A stretch of 38,722 nucleotides of DNA from SCTG01 sp036005325 (GCA_036005325.1 DASYQR010000159.1:1-38722); one strand, 5' to 3'; positions 20,233 through 28,916 are shown, counted from the stretch's first letter. Notes: generated by a model from the sequence alone, not told the origin. Translations and numbers: made by a program.

Positions 20233-21942
20233 TTACCCGTTCACGCTGGTTCGCACGTCTTTCAAGCGGAGCTGCACCCGCTCAGCCCCGTTCCACGTAT
20301 TGACGTCCAGCGCGCAGGCCACGTCAACCGGCAGGGACTGCGAGAGGCCGCGCGACTCCAGCGATCCCATCCGGAATCCGATCGCATCGAACAGAGGACC
20401 GCCTCTCCCCTGCACGGTCAGCTTGAGATGATTGGCTCCGACGATTTTCGCCGACGCGATCCGAAGGCTCCTGAGGACCAACGTCGGTTCGGGATTCCCC
20501 GCGCCGAACGGCCCCAGCTTGGTCAGCTCACCGACGGAGCGCGGCGAGAAGCCGTGTGGCTCTACTTCGGCATCGCAGAACAACTGGGGGCGCGCGGCGG
20601 CGCTGCTTAGCGGCCCTTCAAGCGCCTCCGCCAAGCGATCCCGAAAGGCCGGGACGCATTCTTCCGTGATGGTCAGCCCGGCGGCCACAGCATGGCCTCC
20701 GAAGGCAAGCAACTGGTCCCGACAGCGCGCGATCGCCTCGTACAGATTCACTCCGGCAATGCTGCGGGCCGATCCTCTTCCGATGCCTTCTTCGTTCAGC
20801 GCGATGAGCACGGCCGGCCGATGAAACCGCTCTACGAGCCGCGCCGCGACGACTCCGACGACGCCCTGGTGCCAGCCGCGCGAGGCCAACACAATGGGAC
20901 CGGTCGGCGTCGCGTCGGCGGCCTGGAGGGCCTCGGCGGTCATCCGCTCTTCCAGCTGCTGCCGCTCCTGGTTGAGATGGTTGAGTATGCCCGCCAGCTC
21001 CGCGGCCTCTCCCTCATCGTGAGTCACCAGCAGCCGCACCGCGTCGGCCGCATCCCCGAGGCGGCCCGCAGCATTGATCCTGGGCGCCAGGATGAACCCG
21101 ACCGTGCCCACTCCGCAGGCTCCCATGACCCCCGCTGCGGCCTTGAGAGCCCGGATGCCCGGACGGTCACCTCGCGAGAGCAGACGGAGCCCCTGCCGGA
21201 CCATCGTCCGGTTCTCCTCCCGGAGGGGCGCGACATCGGCGATCGTCGCGAGCGCGACCAGGTCCAGGTAGGAGTCGGGATCCGATTCCGCGGCCCCATA
21301 CTTCGTCCGGTACGCCGACGCCACTTTGTAGGCAAGGCCCCCGGAGCAGAGCCCCGAAAAAGGATAGCCGGAGTCGGAACGGCAGGGGTTCAAGACGGCG
21401 AAGGCCGGCGGCAACGTATCGCCCGGCAAATGGTGATCCGTCACGATGACGTCCATGCCCAGAGCCTGGGCGAGCGCGATTTCGTCGATCGATGTGGTTC
21501 CACAATCGGCCGTGATGAGCACGGAGACGCCCGAAGCGGCGATCCGCCGGATGGCCTCGGCGTTGAGCCCGTACCCTTCCTTGATCCGGTGGGGGATGTA
21601 AAACTCGGCGGGAAGACCCAGCCCTTTCAGAAAGCCCAGGTAGAGGCTCGTCGCAGAGGCCCCGTCCACATCGTAATCTCCGTAGACGAGGACCCGCTCT
21701 CTCTGTCGGACGGCGCGATGGAGCCGGTCGACGGTCTGCTCCATCCCAGCCAGCAGGAAGGGGTCAGGCCCGAGGATCTCCTCTCCGTCGAGGACCGCGC
21801 GCGCCTCCTCCAAGGACCGATGCCCTCGCGCGACCAGGATAGCCGCCGTGAGGCGGTGCAGCCCCAGAGTATCGGCCAGCACTCGACACGCCTCCGGATC
21901 CGAAGGCCGCATCACCCATTCCTTGAAGAGCGGAGCGGGCAC
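20233..21942 (-). CDS. recJ: Single-stranded-DNA-specific exonuclease RecJ
   Basis: This is a 569-residue 5'-3' single-strand exonuclease of the DHH family, acting in recombination and mismatch/base repair. Visible elements are VYGDYDVDGASATSL (motif I), ADCGT, VTDHHLPG (the DHH motif), GLCSGGLAYKVA, LAPRINAAGRLGDA (DHHA1 side), and GWHQGVVGVVAARLVER with AFGGHAVAAGLTI in the C-terminal half. The frame is open from a TTG at 21981, but the GTG at 21942 has GGAGAG six bases ahead and gives a start (MPAPLFKEW) close to homologues, so I use it. A consensus promoter lies at 21993-22021. The gene precedes rel by 5 bp. Confidence 0.94.
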   Translation of the reverse strand: MPAPLFKEWVMRPSDPEACRVLADTLGLHRLTAAILVARGHRSLEEARAVLDGEEILGPDPFLLAGMEQTVDRLHRAVRQRERVLVYGDYDVDGASATSLYLGFLKGLGLPAEFYIPHRIKEGYGLNAEAIRRIAASGVSVLITADCGTTSIDEIALAQALGMDVIVTDHHLPGDTLPPAFAVLNPCRSDSGYPFSGLCSGGLAYKVASAYRTKYGAAESDPDSYLDLVALATIADVAPLREENRTMVRQGLRLLSRGDRPGIRALKAAAGVMGACGVGTVGFILAPRINAAGRLGDAADAVRLLVTHDEGEAAELAGILNHLNQERQQLEERMTAEALQAADATPTGPIVLASRGWHQGVVGVVAARLVERFHRPAVLIALNEEGIGRGSARSIAGVNLYEAIARCRDQLLAFGGHAVAAGLTITEECVPAFRDRLAEALEGPLSSAAARPQLFCDAEVEPHGFSPRSVGELTKLGPFGAGNPEPTLVLRSLRIASAKIVGANHLKLTVQGRGGPLFDAIGFRMGSLESRGLSQSLPVDVACALDVNTWNGAERVQLRLKDVRTSVNG

Positions 21943-21992
21943 GTTCTCTCCTCGTAAAGGACACGCAGGCTCCTTTACCAACAGCTTGGCAA

Positions 21993-22021
21993 ATCATAAT
22001 CGAGGGGGCAACCCTTGTCAA
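21993..22021 (-). promoter_or_regulatory. Strong putative sigma70 promoter for recJ-rel
   Basis: On the minus strand TTGACA (22021-22016) and TATGAT (21998-21993) have exactly 17 bp spacing. The start is expected near 21986, giving a leader of about 44 bases to GTG 21942. Confidence 0.7.
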
Positions 22022-22088
22022 ACCAAGCGGAGCGCCACACGTAAGGACAAATTCGTGAAGGTTTCAAGCAGAGCCGGGCGGATTGCCC

Positions 22089-22616
22089 TCAGGACGCCGT
22101 CTTCTTGGAGGGAAGCACCTTAAATCGAAGAGCGCCGATCGGGCTCATGTCCACGCTCCCCGTCCCGATAAACATCTGGACTTTGTAGTCTCCCACGGGC
22201 CAGCCGCTCGGGGGCCGCTTCAGCGAGACATACCCCGAGTCATCTTCAATCGTCAGAATCATCGCGTCGGTGCCGAGCAAGTGGTTCGGCGACGCCCCTT
22301 CCCCTTTCTCGACGATCCAGCGGCCATAGACTTTGAACTCGCTATCGTGCTGATGCGTCTGGAAGACGACGAAAATCTCAGGGACGTCGGTGGAAAAGGT
22401 CTCGCTCGGATTGACCGGCACGATCTGAAAACTGCGCGCCAGTCCCATGACCATCTCCTGGCCATGAGCCGTGACGATTGAGGCAAACAACCCCGCCGGC
22501 TGCCGATCTTCCAAGGCGCTCTTGTCATCAGGAGGGGCCGGCATAGACGTTGACTGGGCGGAGGACACGGGCGGAAAAACGATGGCGAGGGCGAACGCGA
22601 GGGCGAATGCTTTCAT
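22089..22616 (-). CDS. Secreted protein of unknown function, coupled to pup
   Basis: This 175-residue protein begins with a clear signal peptide (MKAFALAFALAIVFPPVSSA, cleavage near residue 20). The mature part is rich in beta strands, for example SFQIVPVNPSETFSTDVPEIFVVFQ, FKVYGRWIV and WPVGDYKVQMFIG. This suggests an Ig-like or sandwich domain that would lie in the periplasm or outer envelope. I do not recognise a named family. Its ATG overlaps the stop of pup by four bases (ATGA, 22613-22616), so translation is probably coupled although the two products act in different compartments. Confidence 0.78.
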   Translation of the reverse strand: MKAFALAFALAIVFPPVSSAQSTSMPAPPDDKSALEDRQPAGLFASIVTAHGQEMVMGLARSFQIVPVNPSETFSTDVPEIFVVFQTHQHDSEFKVYGRWIVEKGEGASPNHLLGTDAMILTIEDDSGYVSLKRPPSGWPVGDYKVQMFIGTGSVDMSPIGALRFKVLPSKKTAS

Positions 22617-22813
22617 TCGCCCCCTTTTTGCACATAATTCTTGATGAACTCCTCGGCGTTCTCTTCCAGAACGTCGTCGATCTCGTCCATGAGCTTATCC
22701 ATGTCTTCCTTGAGCTTCTTGCCGCCTTCCACGACCTTGGCGCTTGCTTTGGCTTCATCCTTGGGCTGCGCGCCGCCGCGTTTGACGTCTGCTTTCTTTT
22801 CCTGCTTCTCCAT
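22613..22813 (-). CDS. pup: Prokaryotic ubiquitin-like protein Pup, ending in GGE
   Basis: This 66-residue, highly charged protein has the canonical Pup C-terminal half: MDEIDDVLEENAEEF followed by IKNYVQKGGE, nearly identical to actinobacterial Pup (DEIDDVLEENAEDF...YVQKGGQ). The N-terminal half is polar and disordered-looking, rich in K, A and G. Pup is ligated through its C-terminal glutamate to lysines of target proteins by PafA, marking them for the Mpa/ARC-proteasome. Because this Pup already ends in Glu rather than Gln, it should not need Dop deamidation. The ATG at 22813 is preceded by GAGGGAGAG. An upstream GTG (22828) overlaps that site and is rejected. No pafA, dop, arc or proteasome genes lie in the window. 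Confidence 0.93.
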   Translation of the reverse strand: MEKQEKKADVKRGGAQPKDEAKASAKVVEGGKKLKEDMDKLMDEIDDVLEENAEEFIKNYVQKGGE

Positions 22814-22880
22814 GCAACTCTCCCTCACCCGATAGCGCCATGAGGTTCAAGTGGGCGCCTCACAACGTACTCGCACGTTC

Positions 22881-22909
22881 AGCATACCCTACGACCGAAA
22901 ACTCGTCAA
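22881..22909 (-). promoter_or_regulatory. Putative sigma70 promoter for pup
   Basis: On the minus strand TTGACG (22909-22904) and TATGCT (22886-22881) have 17 bp spacing, just after the hppA stop. The start is near 22874, with a leader of about 60 bases to ATG 22813. Confidence 0.55.
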
Positions 22910-22931
22910 GACCGGAGGCCTACACTTCTAC

Positions 22932-24977
22932 TCAGACAATCAAGGACACGATGAGTAAAGCAACGATATTGATGACCTTGATCATCGGATTGATGGCCGG
23001 GCCGGCCGTATCCTTGTAGGGGTCCCCGACCGTATCGCCGGTGACGGCGGCCTTGTGCGTATCGCTGCCCTTCTTGCCCTGCTCTTCGATGTACTTCTTG
23101 GCGTTGTCCCACGCACCGCCACCGCTGGTCATAGAGAGGGCGACAAAAAGGCCGGTCACGATCGTTCCGACCAGCACCCCTCCCAACGCAATGGGCCCGA
23201 GAATAAAGCCAACCAGAATCGGTGACAAGACCGGAATCATCGCAGGAATCATCATCTTCTGGATCGCCGCCTTCGTCACGATGTCCACGCAGGTCCCGTA
23301 CTCCGGCTTGCCGGTCCCTTCCATGATACCTTTGATCTCGCGGAACTGCCGGCGGACCTCCCTGACGACCTCGCCGGCGGCTTCCCCTACCGCCTTCATG
23401 CACATCGAGGCAAACAGATACGGCAGCATGCCGCCGATGAACAGGCCGACCAGGACCTTGGGGTTTGACAGGTCAAAACTGCTGGCGGCCTGTCCTCCTC
23501 CTCCTTCCGCCACCTTTCGTGCGAACTCGGCAAAGAGCACGATGGCCGCCAACCCGGCCGAACCGATGGCATAGCCTTTGGTGACGGCCTTGGTGGTATT
23601 CCCCACCGCATCCAGAGGATCCGTAATGTTCCGGACCTCTTTGCCGAGATGCGCCATTTCGGCGATGCCGCCGGCGTTATCCGTAATCGGGCCGAAGGCA
23701 TCGATCGCGACCACGATCCCCGCCATCGAGAGCATGGAGACCGCCGCCACCGCGACGCCGTAGAGGTTCGCCAGCGCATAGCTGGCCATGATCGCCGCGC
23801 CGATCACCACCACCGGCCATGCGGTTGCCTGCATGCCGACCGCCAGCCCCGCGATGATGTTTGTGGCGTGTCCCGACTCGCTGGCCTTGGCGATCTGCTG
23901 CACCGGACTGAAGTTCTTGGACGTGTAATAGTCGGTGATGAAGACCAATGCGATGGTCACCGCCAGCCCGAGCAACGCGCATCCGAAGTAGGCCGTGCCG
24001 CTCACGCCGCCGACTCCGCCCATCAGCCAGACCGTCGCCGGATAGAACACCACCGCCGCGACGCCGCCGGCACAGAACAGTCCCTTGTAGAGAGCCCCCA
24101 TGATGCTGCCGCCCTCGCTCACCTTGACGAACCAGATGCCGAGGATCGTCGCAAAGATGGTGATCCCGCCCAGCAGCAGAGGATAGACCAACGGCTCGGG
24201 CGCACCCTTGAAGAGCGTGTAGCCGAGCACCATCGCCGCCACTGTCGTCACGGCATAGGTCTCAAACAGATCGGCCGCCATGCCGGCGCAATCGCCCACA
24301 TTGTCACCAACGTTGTCGGCGATCACGGCCGGATTTCGCGGATCGTCTTCAGGAATACCCGCTTCGACCTTCCCCACCAGGTCGGCACCCACATCGGCCG
24401 CTTTGGTAAAGATTCCGCCCCCGACCCGCGCGAAGACCGAGATCAAGCTGCCCCCGAACCCAAGGGACAGCAGCGCATGCATCGCCTTGTCGGGTCTCGC
24501 AACGGCCGAGGCCACATAATAGAATCCGGCAACGGCGAACAGTCCCAGCCCGATCAAGAGCAGGCCCGTCACGGCGCCGCCTTTGAAGGCCACTTGCAGC
24601 GCGGCGTTGAGGCCGCCGTGCGCCGCCTGCGCGGTCCGGACGTTCGCCCGAACGGCGATCTTCATGCCGACATAGCCAGCGGAAGCCGAGGTAACCGCGC
24701 CGATGAGGAACCCGATCGCGGTCAGAAAGCCGAACTTCTCAGACCAGAACCCGGCCGCCCAGAGGATCACGAACAGGCCCACGGCCACGTAGGCCACCGT
24801 CCTGTACTGACGGTTCAGGTAGGCATTGGCTCCTTCCTGGATGGCCTTGGCGATGGCTTTCATCTTGTCGGACCCTTCCTCCAGTTTCAGGATCCACTGA
24901 ATCAAGTGCACGCCATAGGCGATGCCGACAAACGCCGCCACGACGGCAAACAGCACAATCCCCGCGCTCCGATCCAT
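22932..24977 (-). CDS. hppA: Membrane-bound H+-translocating pyrophosphatase, K+-independent type
   Basis: This 681-residue protein with about 16 membrane helices couples pyrophosphate hydrolysis to ion pumping across the inner membrane. Catalytic loops are visible: GGGIFTKAADVGADLVGKVEAGIPEDDPRNPAVIADNVGDNVGD contains the DVGADLVGK motif and acidic Mg-PPi ligands, and the late TGDTVGDPYKDTAGPAINPMIK is also typical. The stretch GNTTKAVTKG (near residue 460) carries the Lys and Thr that mark the K+-independent proton-pumping class. AGGAG precedes the ATG. It likely lets the cell conserve energy from pyrophosphate made by biosynthesis or by AMP-forming ligases. An 18-bp palindrome overlaps its presumed promoter. 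Confidence 0.95.
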   Translation of the reverse strand: MDRSAGIVLFAVVAAFVGIAYGVHLIQWILKLEEGSDKMKAIAKAIQEGANAYLNRQYRTVAYVAVGLFVILWAAGFWSEKFGFLTAIGFLIGAVTSASAGYVGMKIAVRANVRTAQAAHGGLNAALQVAFKGGAVTGLLLIGLGLFAVAGFYYVASAVARPDKAMHALLSLGFGGSLISVFARVGGGIFTKAADVGADLVGKVEAGIPEDDPRNPAVIADNVGDNVGDCAGMAADLFETYAVTTVAAMVLGYTLFKGAPEPLVYPLLLGGITIFATILGIWFVKVSEGGSIMGALYKGLFCAGGVAAVVFYPATVWLMGGVGGVSGTAYFGCALLGLAVTIALVFITDYYTSKNFSPVQQIAKASESGHATNIIAGLAVGMQATAWPVVVIGAAIMASYALANLYGVAVAAVSMLSMAGIVVAIDAFGPITDNAGGIAEMAHLGKEVRNITDPLDAVGNTTKAVTKGYAIGSAGLAAIVLFAEFARKVAEGGGGQAASSFDLSNPKVLVGLFIGGMLPYLFASMCMKAVGEAAGEVVREVRRQFREIKGIMEGTGKPEYGTCVDIVTKAAIQKMMIPAMIPVLSPILVGFILGPIALGGVLVGTIVTGLFVALSMTSGGGAWDNAKKYIEEQGKKGSDTHKAAVTGDTVGDPYKDTAGPAINPMIKVINIVALLIVSLIV

Positions 24978-25043
24978 GCAACCAATCTCCTTTTTAGACA
25001 GCGCTGATGCTTCTCAGCTGTGGATGATGAAATGGCCGCTCAT

Positions 25044-25073
25044 TGTATAGAGACGCCCTTGAATATTCAAGGG
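25044..25073 (-). promoter_or_regulatory. hppA promoter region with an 18-bp perfect palindrome
   Basis: CCCTTGAATATTCAAGGG (25056-25073) is a perfect palindrome. On the minus strand a -10-like TATACA lies at 25049-25044, so the palindrome would cover the -35 region of hppA, the position of an operator. The regulator is unknown. Confidence 0.5.
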
Positions 25074-25150
25074 ATTGGCCTCGGCTCGGACATCTTGGGT
25101 AAACCATGTCCTATACATGATAAGTGTGATAAGTTTGTGACAACGAACGA

Positions 25151-25179
25151 TTGACAGACTCCTCTCGCACGCTTATACT
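25151..25179 (+). promoter_or_regulatory. Strong putative sigma70 promoter for the DUF3015 gene
   Basis: TTGACA (25151-25156) and TATACT (25174-25179) have 17 bp spacing, both near-perfect. The start is near 25186, giving a leader of about 64 bases to ATG 25250. Confidence 0.75.
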
Positions 25180-25249
25180 CGCGTTCGCGGTTGGTCTTCT
25201 AAATTTTGGTATGGGCCGACTCTTAATCCAACCAACAAGGAGGGGGCGT

Positions 25250-25765
25250 ATGACAAAGAAACTTGTTTTCCTGCAAGTGGCTGTCGCGCTGGTTTGTTTC
25301 TCTGCCGCCACGGCCTTGGCGGCCAACCCCGACAACGGCCCGGGCTGTGGCCTGGGCAAGCTTGCGTGGGGAGATTACAGCCACCAGAAGAGTATCGGGC
25401 CTCAGGTCATGATGGCAACGACGAATGGAACATTCGGGAGCCAGACCTTCGGGATCTCTTCCGGCACTTCCGGGTGCACGAATGACGGCAAGGCGTTTGG
25501 GGAGTACAAGACGACGCTCTTTGCCGAAATCAATTTCGAGGACCTCTCGCAGGAGATGGCGCAGGGACGCGGCGAGCATCTTGCCTCGCTGGCGACACTC
25601 ATGGGAATTCCGGCCGAGCATCACGCCGAGTTCTTTGCCCTAACTCAGGAGAAGTATACCGCCCTGATCCAATCCGGAGAGAACGCTCCGGCAGCCATGC
25701 TCAAAGCACTCAACGCGGCCATGGCTGAACGTCCAGTCCTCGCACTGGTCTCAACCAACCGCTAA
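25250..25765 (+). CDS. Exported DUF3015 family protein
   Basis: This is a 171-residue protein with a textbook signal peptide (MTKKLVFLQVAVALVCFSAA, cleaved after about ALA-24). The mature protein opens NPDNGPGCGLGKLAWGDYS and contains FGISSGTSGCTNDG, the two-cysteine glycine-rich pattern of the DUF3015 family, then a helical, charged C-terminal half with LASLATLMGI. The role is unknown; it is periplasmic or outer-membrane associated. ATG 25250 is preceded by AAGGAGGGGG. It has its own promoter (25151-25179) and terminator (25775-25802), so it is probably a highly expressed single-gene unit. Confidence 0.85.
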   Translation: MTKKLVFLQVAVALVCFSAATALAANPDNGPGCGLGKLAWGDYSHQKSIGPQVMMATTNGTFGSQTFGISSGTSGCTNDGKAFGEYKTTLFAEINFEDLSQEMAQGRGEHLASLATLMGIPAEHHAEFFALTQEKYTALIQSGENAPAAMLKALNAAMAERPVLALVSTNR

Positions 25766-25774
25766 GCAACGCAC

Positions 25775-25808
25775 GGGCTCCCGGCAGAAACGCCGGGAGC
25801 CCTTCATT
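25775..25808 (+). terminator. Rho-independent terminator after the DUF3015 gene
   Basis: GGGCTCCCGGC (25775-25785), a 6-base loop and GCCGGGAGCCC (25792-25802) form a perfect 11-bp stem followed by TTCATTT. Confidence 0.8.
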
Positions 25809-25853
25809 TCAGTTTCACACACGGCACTCTCGCAACGACACGTTGAATGGCTC

Positions 25854-27737
25854 TTGGCACTCCTCTTGGTCTTCACGACCATGGGAGCCGCTGAAGGCAG
25901 AGACGATGCCTATCTTGCCGATCTGATCCAGCGGGCAGGCGAAGCACGGCTCGCTGAGCAACGGCACTGGCACTTGCTCTTGCACTACCGCGAGAATCTC
26001 GGGGAAGGTTATACCAGCGAAGCGGACGACCCCGGGTTCTTCATGGCCCCAACCGGCAAGACGGACCCACAGGCCGAGCTGGAAGCCACCCTCGCCAAGT
26101 TTTTCTCCGATGAGCTGGTTGGCCGGTCCCGCCAGCTGGCGCAGTGCGCCTTTGTGGCCCGTTATCATTGGCTCAAATCAGAGCTGGCAATCGACGATCG
26201 CCGGCTACCGCCGCAATCCTGCGACCGGTTTCAGTCATGGTTCGCCGAGATAAACTCCCATTCCATCACACTCATCTTCGCCTCGGCGTTCCTGAACAAC
26301 CCCTCCTCCATGTTCGGCCATACCTTTCTCCGTCTTGATCAGAAAGGCCAGACGGAGCAGACACGCCTGTTGGCCTACACAATCAACTATGCCGCGCAGG
26401 TGACGACTGCGAACGACTTCGCCTTCGCGTTTCTTGGCGTGACCGGTGGCTTCAAGGGCTATTTTTCGACCATCCCCTACTACATCAAAGTCCAGGAATA
26501 TCGAGATTTCGAAAACCGTGACATCTGGGAATACCGCCTGAACTTCTCACCCGAACAAATCACGCGAATGCTCATGCATGCCTGGGAGTTGGACAACGCC
26601 TATTTCGACTACTTTTTTTTCAAGGAGAACTGCTCGTACCACATCCTCTCGCTCTTGGAGGTCGCCGACCCGCGGCTTCACCTGACCGATCAGTTTGTCT
26701 TCTGGACTGTCCCTGCCGATACCGTGCGAGTGATCACGCAACAGTCCGGCCTCGTCGGGGAGATCGCCTACCGGCCCGCACGGAGCACGCAGATTCGACG
26801 GAAACGCGAGATGCTGCCCGAAAGTGAGGACCGAGTGTTCCAGCGCTTGATTGACAACCCAGGTGTGACCGAGTCCGAAGAGTTCATCCGTCTGCGTCCC
26901 GAGCGGCAGGCCTTCCTTCTGGACTTGGCAACGGACTACGTACGGTACCAAAGCGCCACGGGATCCGAAGGCGCCGCTCCGTACCGGGACCGGCAGCGCG
27001 CGCTCCTCGTCACTCGAAGCCGAATCAAGGTCCAATCCGAAGACACCCCGATCGCGCCGTTCACCGAACGCCCCGAACTGGGCCACAAGACCTCACGGGT
27101 TGGACTGGGTGCCGGCTGGCGGCAGGATGAGTTCTTCGAAGAGCTGTCCATCCGCGCCGGCTATCATGACCTGCTGGACCCCGACACCGGCTACACACCA
27201 GGAGCGCAGATCGAGTTGCTGTCGGTCAGTTTACGCCATTACAACAGGCGCAATCAGAGCCGAGTGGAACGGTTCAAACTGGCGGACATCGTGTCGCTGT
27301 CACCGATGGATTCTCTGTTCAAACCCGCTTCGTGGAAGATCAACGCCGGTTATGAGACGGTCAACCGTCAAGACTGCCGCTACTGCGGCAATGCCTACCT
27401 GAACGGCGGCATCGGTGTGGCAGCGGAAACGCATGGGCTGCGCCACGAGATATACTTCGCCCTTGCCGAGCTGGACGCCAATTACAGCCATGCGTTCGAG
27501 CAGAATCACCGGATCGGCGGCGGAGGCACCATCGGAATACTGGCCGACCTGACGGAGCGCTGGAAGGTCCTACTCTCGACCACGTATCTCCGGTATCCTG
27601 TGGGGGAGGATTCCGACGATTGGCGGGTCTCCTTCCAGCAGCGGTTCACGGTGCAGAAGGACTTGGCCCTCCGGTTGGAATTCAATCACCGCGAGCACGA
27701 CAACGACGTGCTGGTTTCGATGCAAGTCTACTTCTGA
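25854..27737 (+). CDS. Exported DUF4105 (Lnb N-terminal periplasmic domain) protein
   Basis: This is a protein of about 627 residues. After a hydrophobic N-terminal segment (LLALLLVFTTMGAAEG) comes a DUF4105/Lnb-N domain (about 130-270) with LIFASAFLNNPSSMFGHTFLRLD and DNAYFDYFFFKENCSYHILSLLE, which carry the conserved His and Cys of that papain-like fold. The C-terminal third (about 390-627) alternates polar and aromatic strands and ends VLVSMQVYF, suggesting an outer-membrane beta-barrel with a terminal aromatic residue. The start is uncertain. A TTG at 25854 gives a short signal peptide. The frame stays open upstream into the terminator at 25775-25808, and an ATT or GTT there would give a fuller signal. 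It is followed after 11 bp by the hydrolase gene. Confidence 0.8.
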   Translation: MALLLVFTTMGAAEGRDDAYLADLIQRAGEARLAEQRHWHLLLHYRENLGEGYTSEADDPGFFMAPTGKTDPQAELEATLAKFFSDELVGRSRQLAQCAFVARYHWLKSELAIDDRRLPPQSCDRFQSWFAEINSHSITLIFASAFLNNPSSMFGHTFLRLDQKGQTEQTRLLAYTINYAAQVTTANDFAFAFLGVTGGFKGYFSTIPYYIKVQEYRDFENRDIWEYRLNFSPEQITRMLMHAWELDNAYFDYFFFKENCSYHILSLLEVADPRLHLTDQFVFWTVPADTVRVITQQSGLVGEIAYRPARSTQIRRKREMLPESEDRVFQRLIDNPGVTESEEFIRLRPERQAFLLDLATDYVRYQSATGSEGAAPYRDRQRALLVTRSRIKVQSEDTPIAPFTERPELGHKTSRVGLGAGWRQDEFFEELSIRAGYHDLLDPDTGYTPGAQIELLSVSLRHYNRRNQSRVERFKLADIVSLSPMDSLFKPASWKINAGYETVNRQDCRYCGNAYLNGGIGVAAETHGLRHEIYFALAELDANYSHAFEQNHRIGGGGTIGILADLTERWKVLLSTTYLRYPVGEDSDDWRVSFQQRFTVQKDLALRLEFNHREHDNDVLVSMQVYF

Positions 27738-27748
27738 GGGGACGAGCC

Positions 27749-28501
27749 GTGCTGGATCAGCTCCTGGTCTATCATCCATCGCCGTGGGTGGACAGAGACT
27801 GGGCCCGCCTGAGCGGGCTGCCCCTGGAAGACGTGTGGTTTGACGCGGCAGACGGCACACGCCTGTTTGGATGGTACGTCCAAGCCGCAGGCAGCCCGGG
27901 GGTGCTGCTCTGGTGCCACGGGAACGCCGGCAACATCATTCACAGACTGGAGAACCTGACTGCCCTGCACCGGATCGGCCTGTCCGCGTTCCTCTTCGAC
28001 TATCGCGGCTACGGACGGAGCGGAGGGAGCCCATCCGAACAGGGACTCTACCAGGACGCCCTGGCCGCCTATGACTGCCTGACCAAGACCAAACAGGTGC
28101 CGCCGGAACGGATCGTGCTCTTCGGCCGATCCCTCGGCGCAGCCGTGGCCGGCCTGGTGGCAAGCCAGCGCCCGGCGGCCGGCTTGATCCTCGAGTCCGC
28201 ATTTCCCTCCGTCGAGGCCCTCGCCCGCTTCCATTATTGGGGACTCCCCGGACATTGGCTCGTGAACGCGCAGTTCAACCTCGCCGACCGCCTGCGCGAG
28301 ATCCATCGACCGGTGCTGGTCATCCACGGAGACCGCGATCGCACCGTTCCGCTTCAGATGGGCCAGATGGTTTTCGACGCGGCGCACCCGCCGAAGGATT
28401 GGTATGTCGTTCACGGAGCCGACCACAATGACCTGATTTATATCGGAGGCGCCCCTTACTTCGAACGCATCAGACGGTTCGTGAAGGAGGTCGTCCCGTG
28501 A
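27749..28501 (+). CDS. Alpha/beta hydrolase (YfhR/ABHD13-like)
   Basis: This 250-residue serine hydrolase has all catalytic elements: oxyanion segment CHGNAGN, DYRGYGRSGG, nucleophile elbow FGRSLGAA (GxSxG), acidic residue in IHGDRDRTVPL and histidine in VHGADHNDL. It resembles the ABHD13/YfhR group, often held at the inner membrane by an N-terminal helix, but the start chosen here has only a weak hydrophobic stretch (LDQLLVYHPSPW). The GTG at 27749 is preceded by GAGGGG and lies 11 bp after the DUF4105 stop, so co-expression is likely. Earlier in-frame codons run inside the DUF4105 gene and are not credible. Substrate unknown. Confidence 0.87.
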   Translation: MLDQLLVYHPSPWVDRDWARLSGLPLEDVWFDAADGTRLFGWYVQAAGSPGVLLWCHGNAGNIIHRLENLTALHRIGLSAFLFDYRGYGRSGGSPSEQGLYQDALAAYDCLTKTKQVPPERIVLFGRSLGAAVAGLVASQRPAAGLILESAFPSVEALARFHYWGLPGHWLVNAQFNLADRLREIHRPVLVIHGDRDRTVPLQMGQMVFDAAHPPKDWYVVHGADHNDLIYIGGAPYFERIRRFVKEVVP

Positions 28502-28588
28502 TGACCGCACGCGCGCCACTTGCCTGGGAACGCTGAGGCTGGTATAGTCGTTGTTACGGTTTCCAGGCGCCGTGCAAGAGGATTAGCG

Positions 28589-28837
28589 ATGGACCAGCAG
28601 TATATCGTGGTGGATCAGAAGACCTTCACCAAGGAAGACCTGGTGCTGGACAACCACGTCTACAAGAATTGTCAGATGGACAAATGCCGGATTTATTACA
28701 GCGGCGGCCCCTTCGAGCTGATCGATACGCACATCACAGAGTCAGAATTGATCCTGAATCAGCCCGCCAGGAATATTTACGCCGCCATCCAGATCTTCCG
28801 CACCAAGTCGCCAGGCTCGACCGTCATCTTCGAGTAA
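28589..28837 (+). CDS. Small protein of unknown function
   Basis: This 82-residue protein begins MDQQYIVVDQKTFTKEDLV. It has alternating strands (LVLDNHVYKNCQMDKCRIYYSGGPFELIDTHI) with two cysteines five residues apart, reminiscent of a short beta-helix or pentapeptide-like fold, but I do not recognise a family. ATG 28589 is preceded by AAGAGGATTAG. No signal peptide. It lies 87 bp after the hydrolase gene on the same strand and is followed by AT-rich repeats. Confidence 0.68.
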   Translation: MDQQYIVVDQKTFTKEDLVLDNHVYKNCQMDKCRIYYSGGPFELIDTHITESELILNQPARNIYAAIQIFRTKSPGSTVIFE

Positions 28838-28840
28838 AAA

Positions 28841-28910
28841 GGTTAATCGTTATGCGTTATAGGTTAAACGGCCCTGAGTCGTTTAACGGTTAACGTTTTA
28901 CGTTTAACGT
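28841..28910. repeat. AT-rich repeat cluster of GTTTAACG-type units
   Basis: An inverted repeat GTTAAACG (28863-28870) / CGTTTAAC (28880-28887) is followed by GTTAACG, TTTTACG and TTTAACG units up to 28910. The cluster fills the gap between two convergent genes and may serve as a terminator or be a dispersed intergenic repeat. Confidence 0.55.
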
Positions 28911-28916
28911 CCTCAG

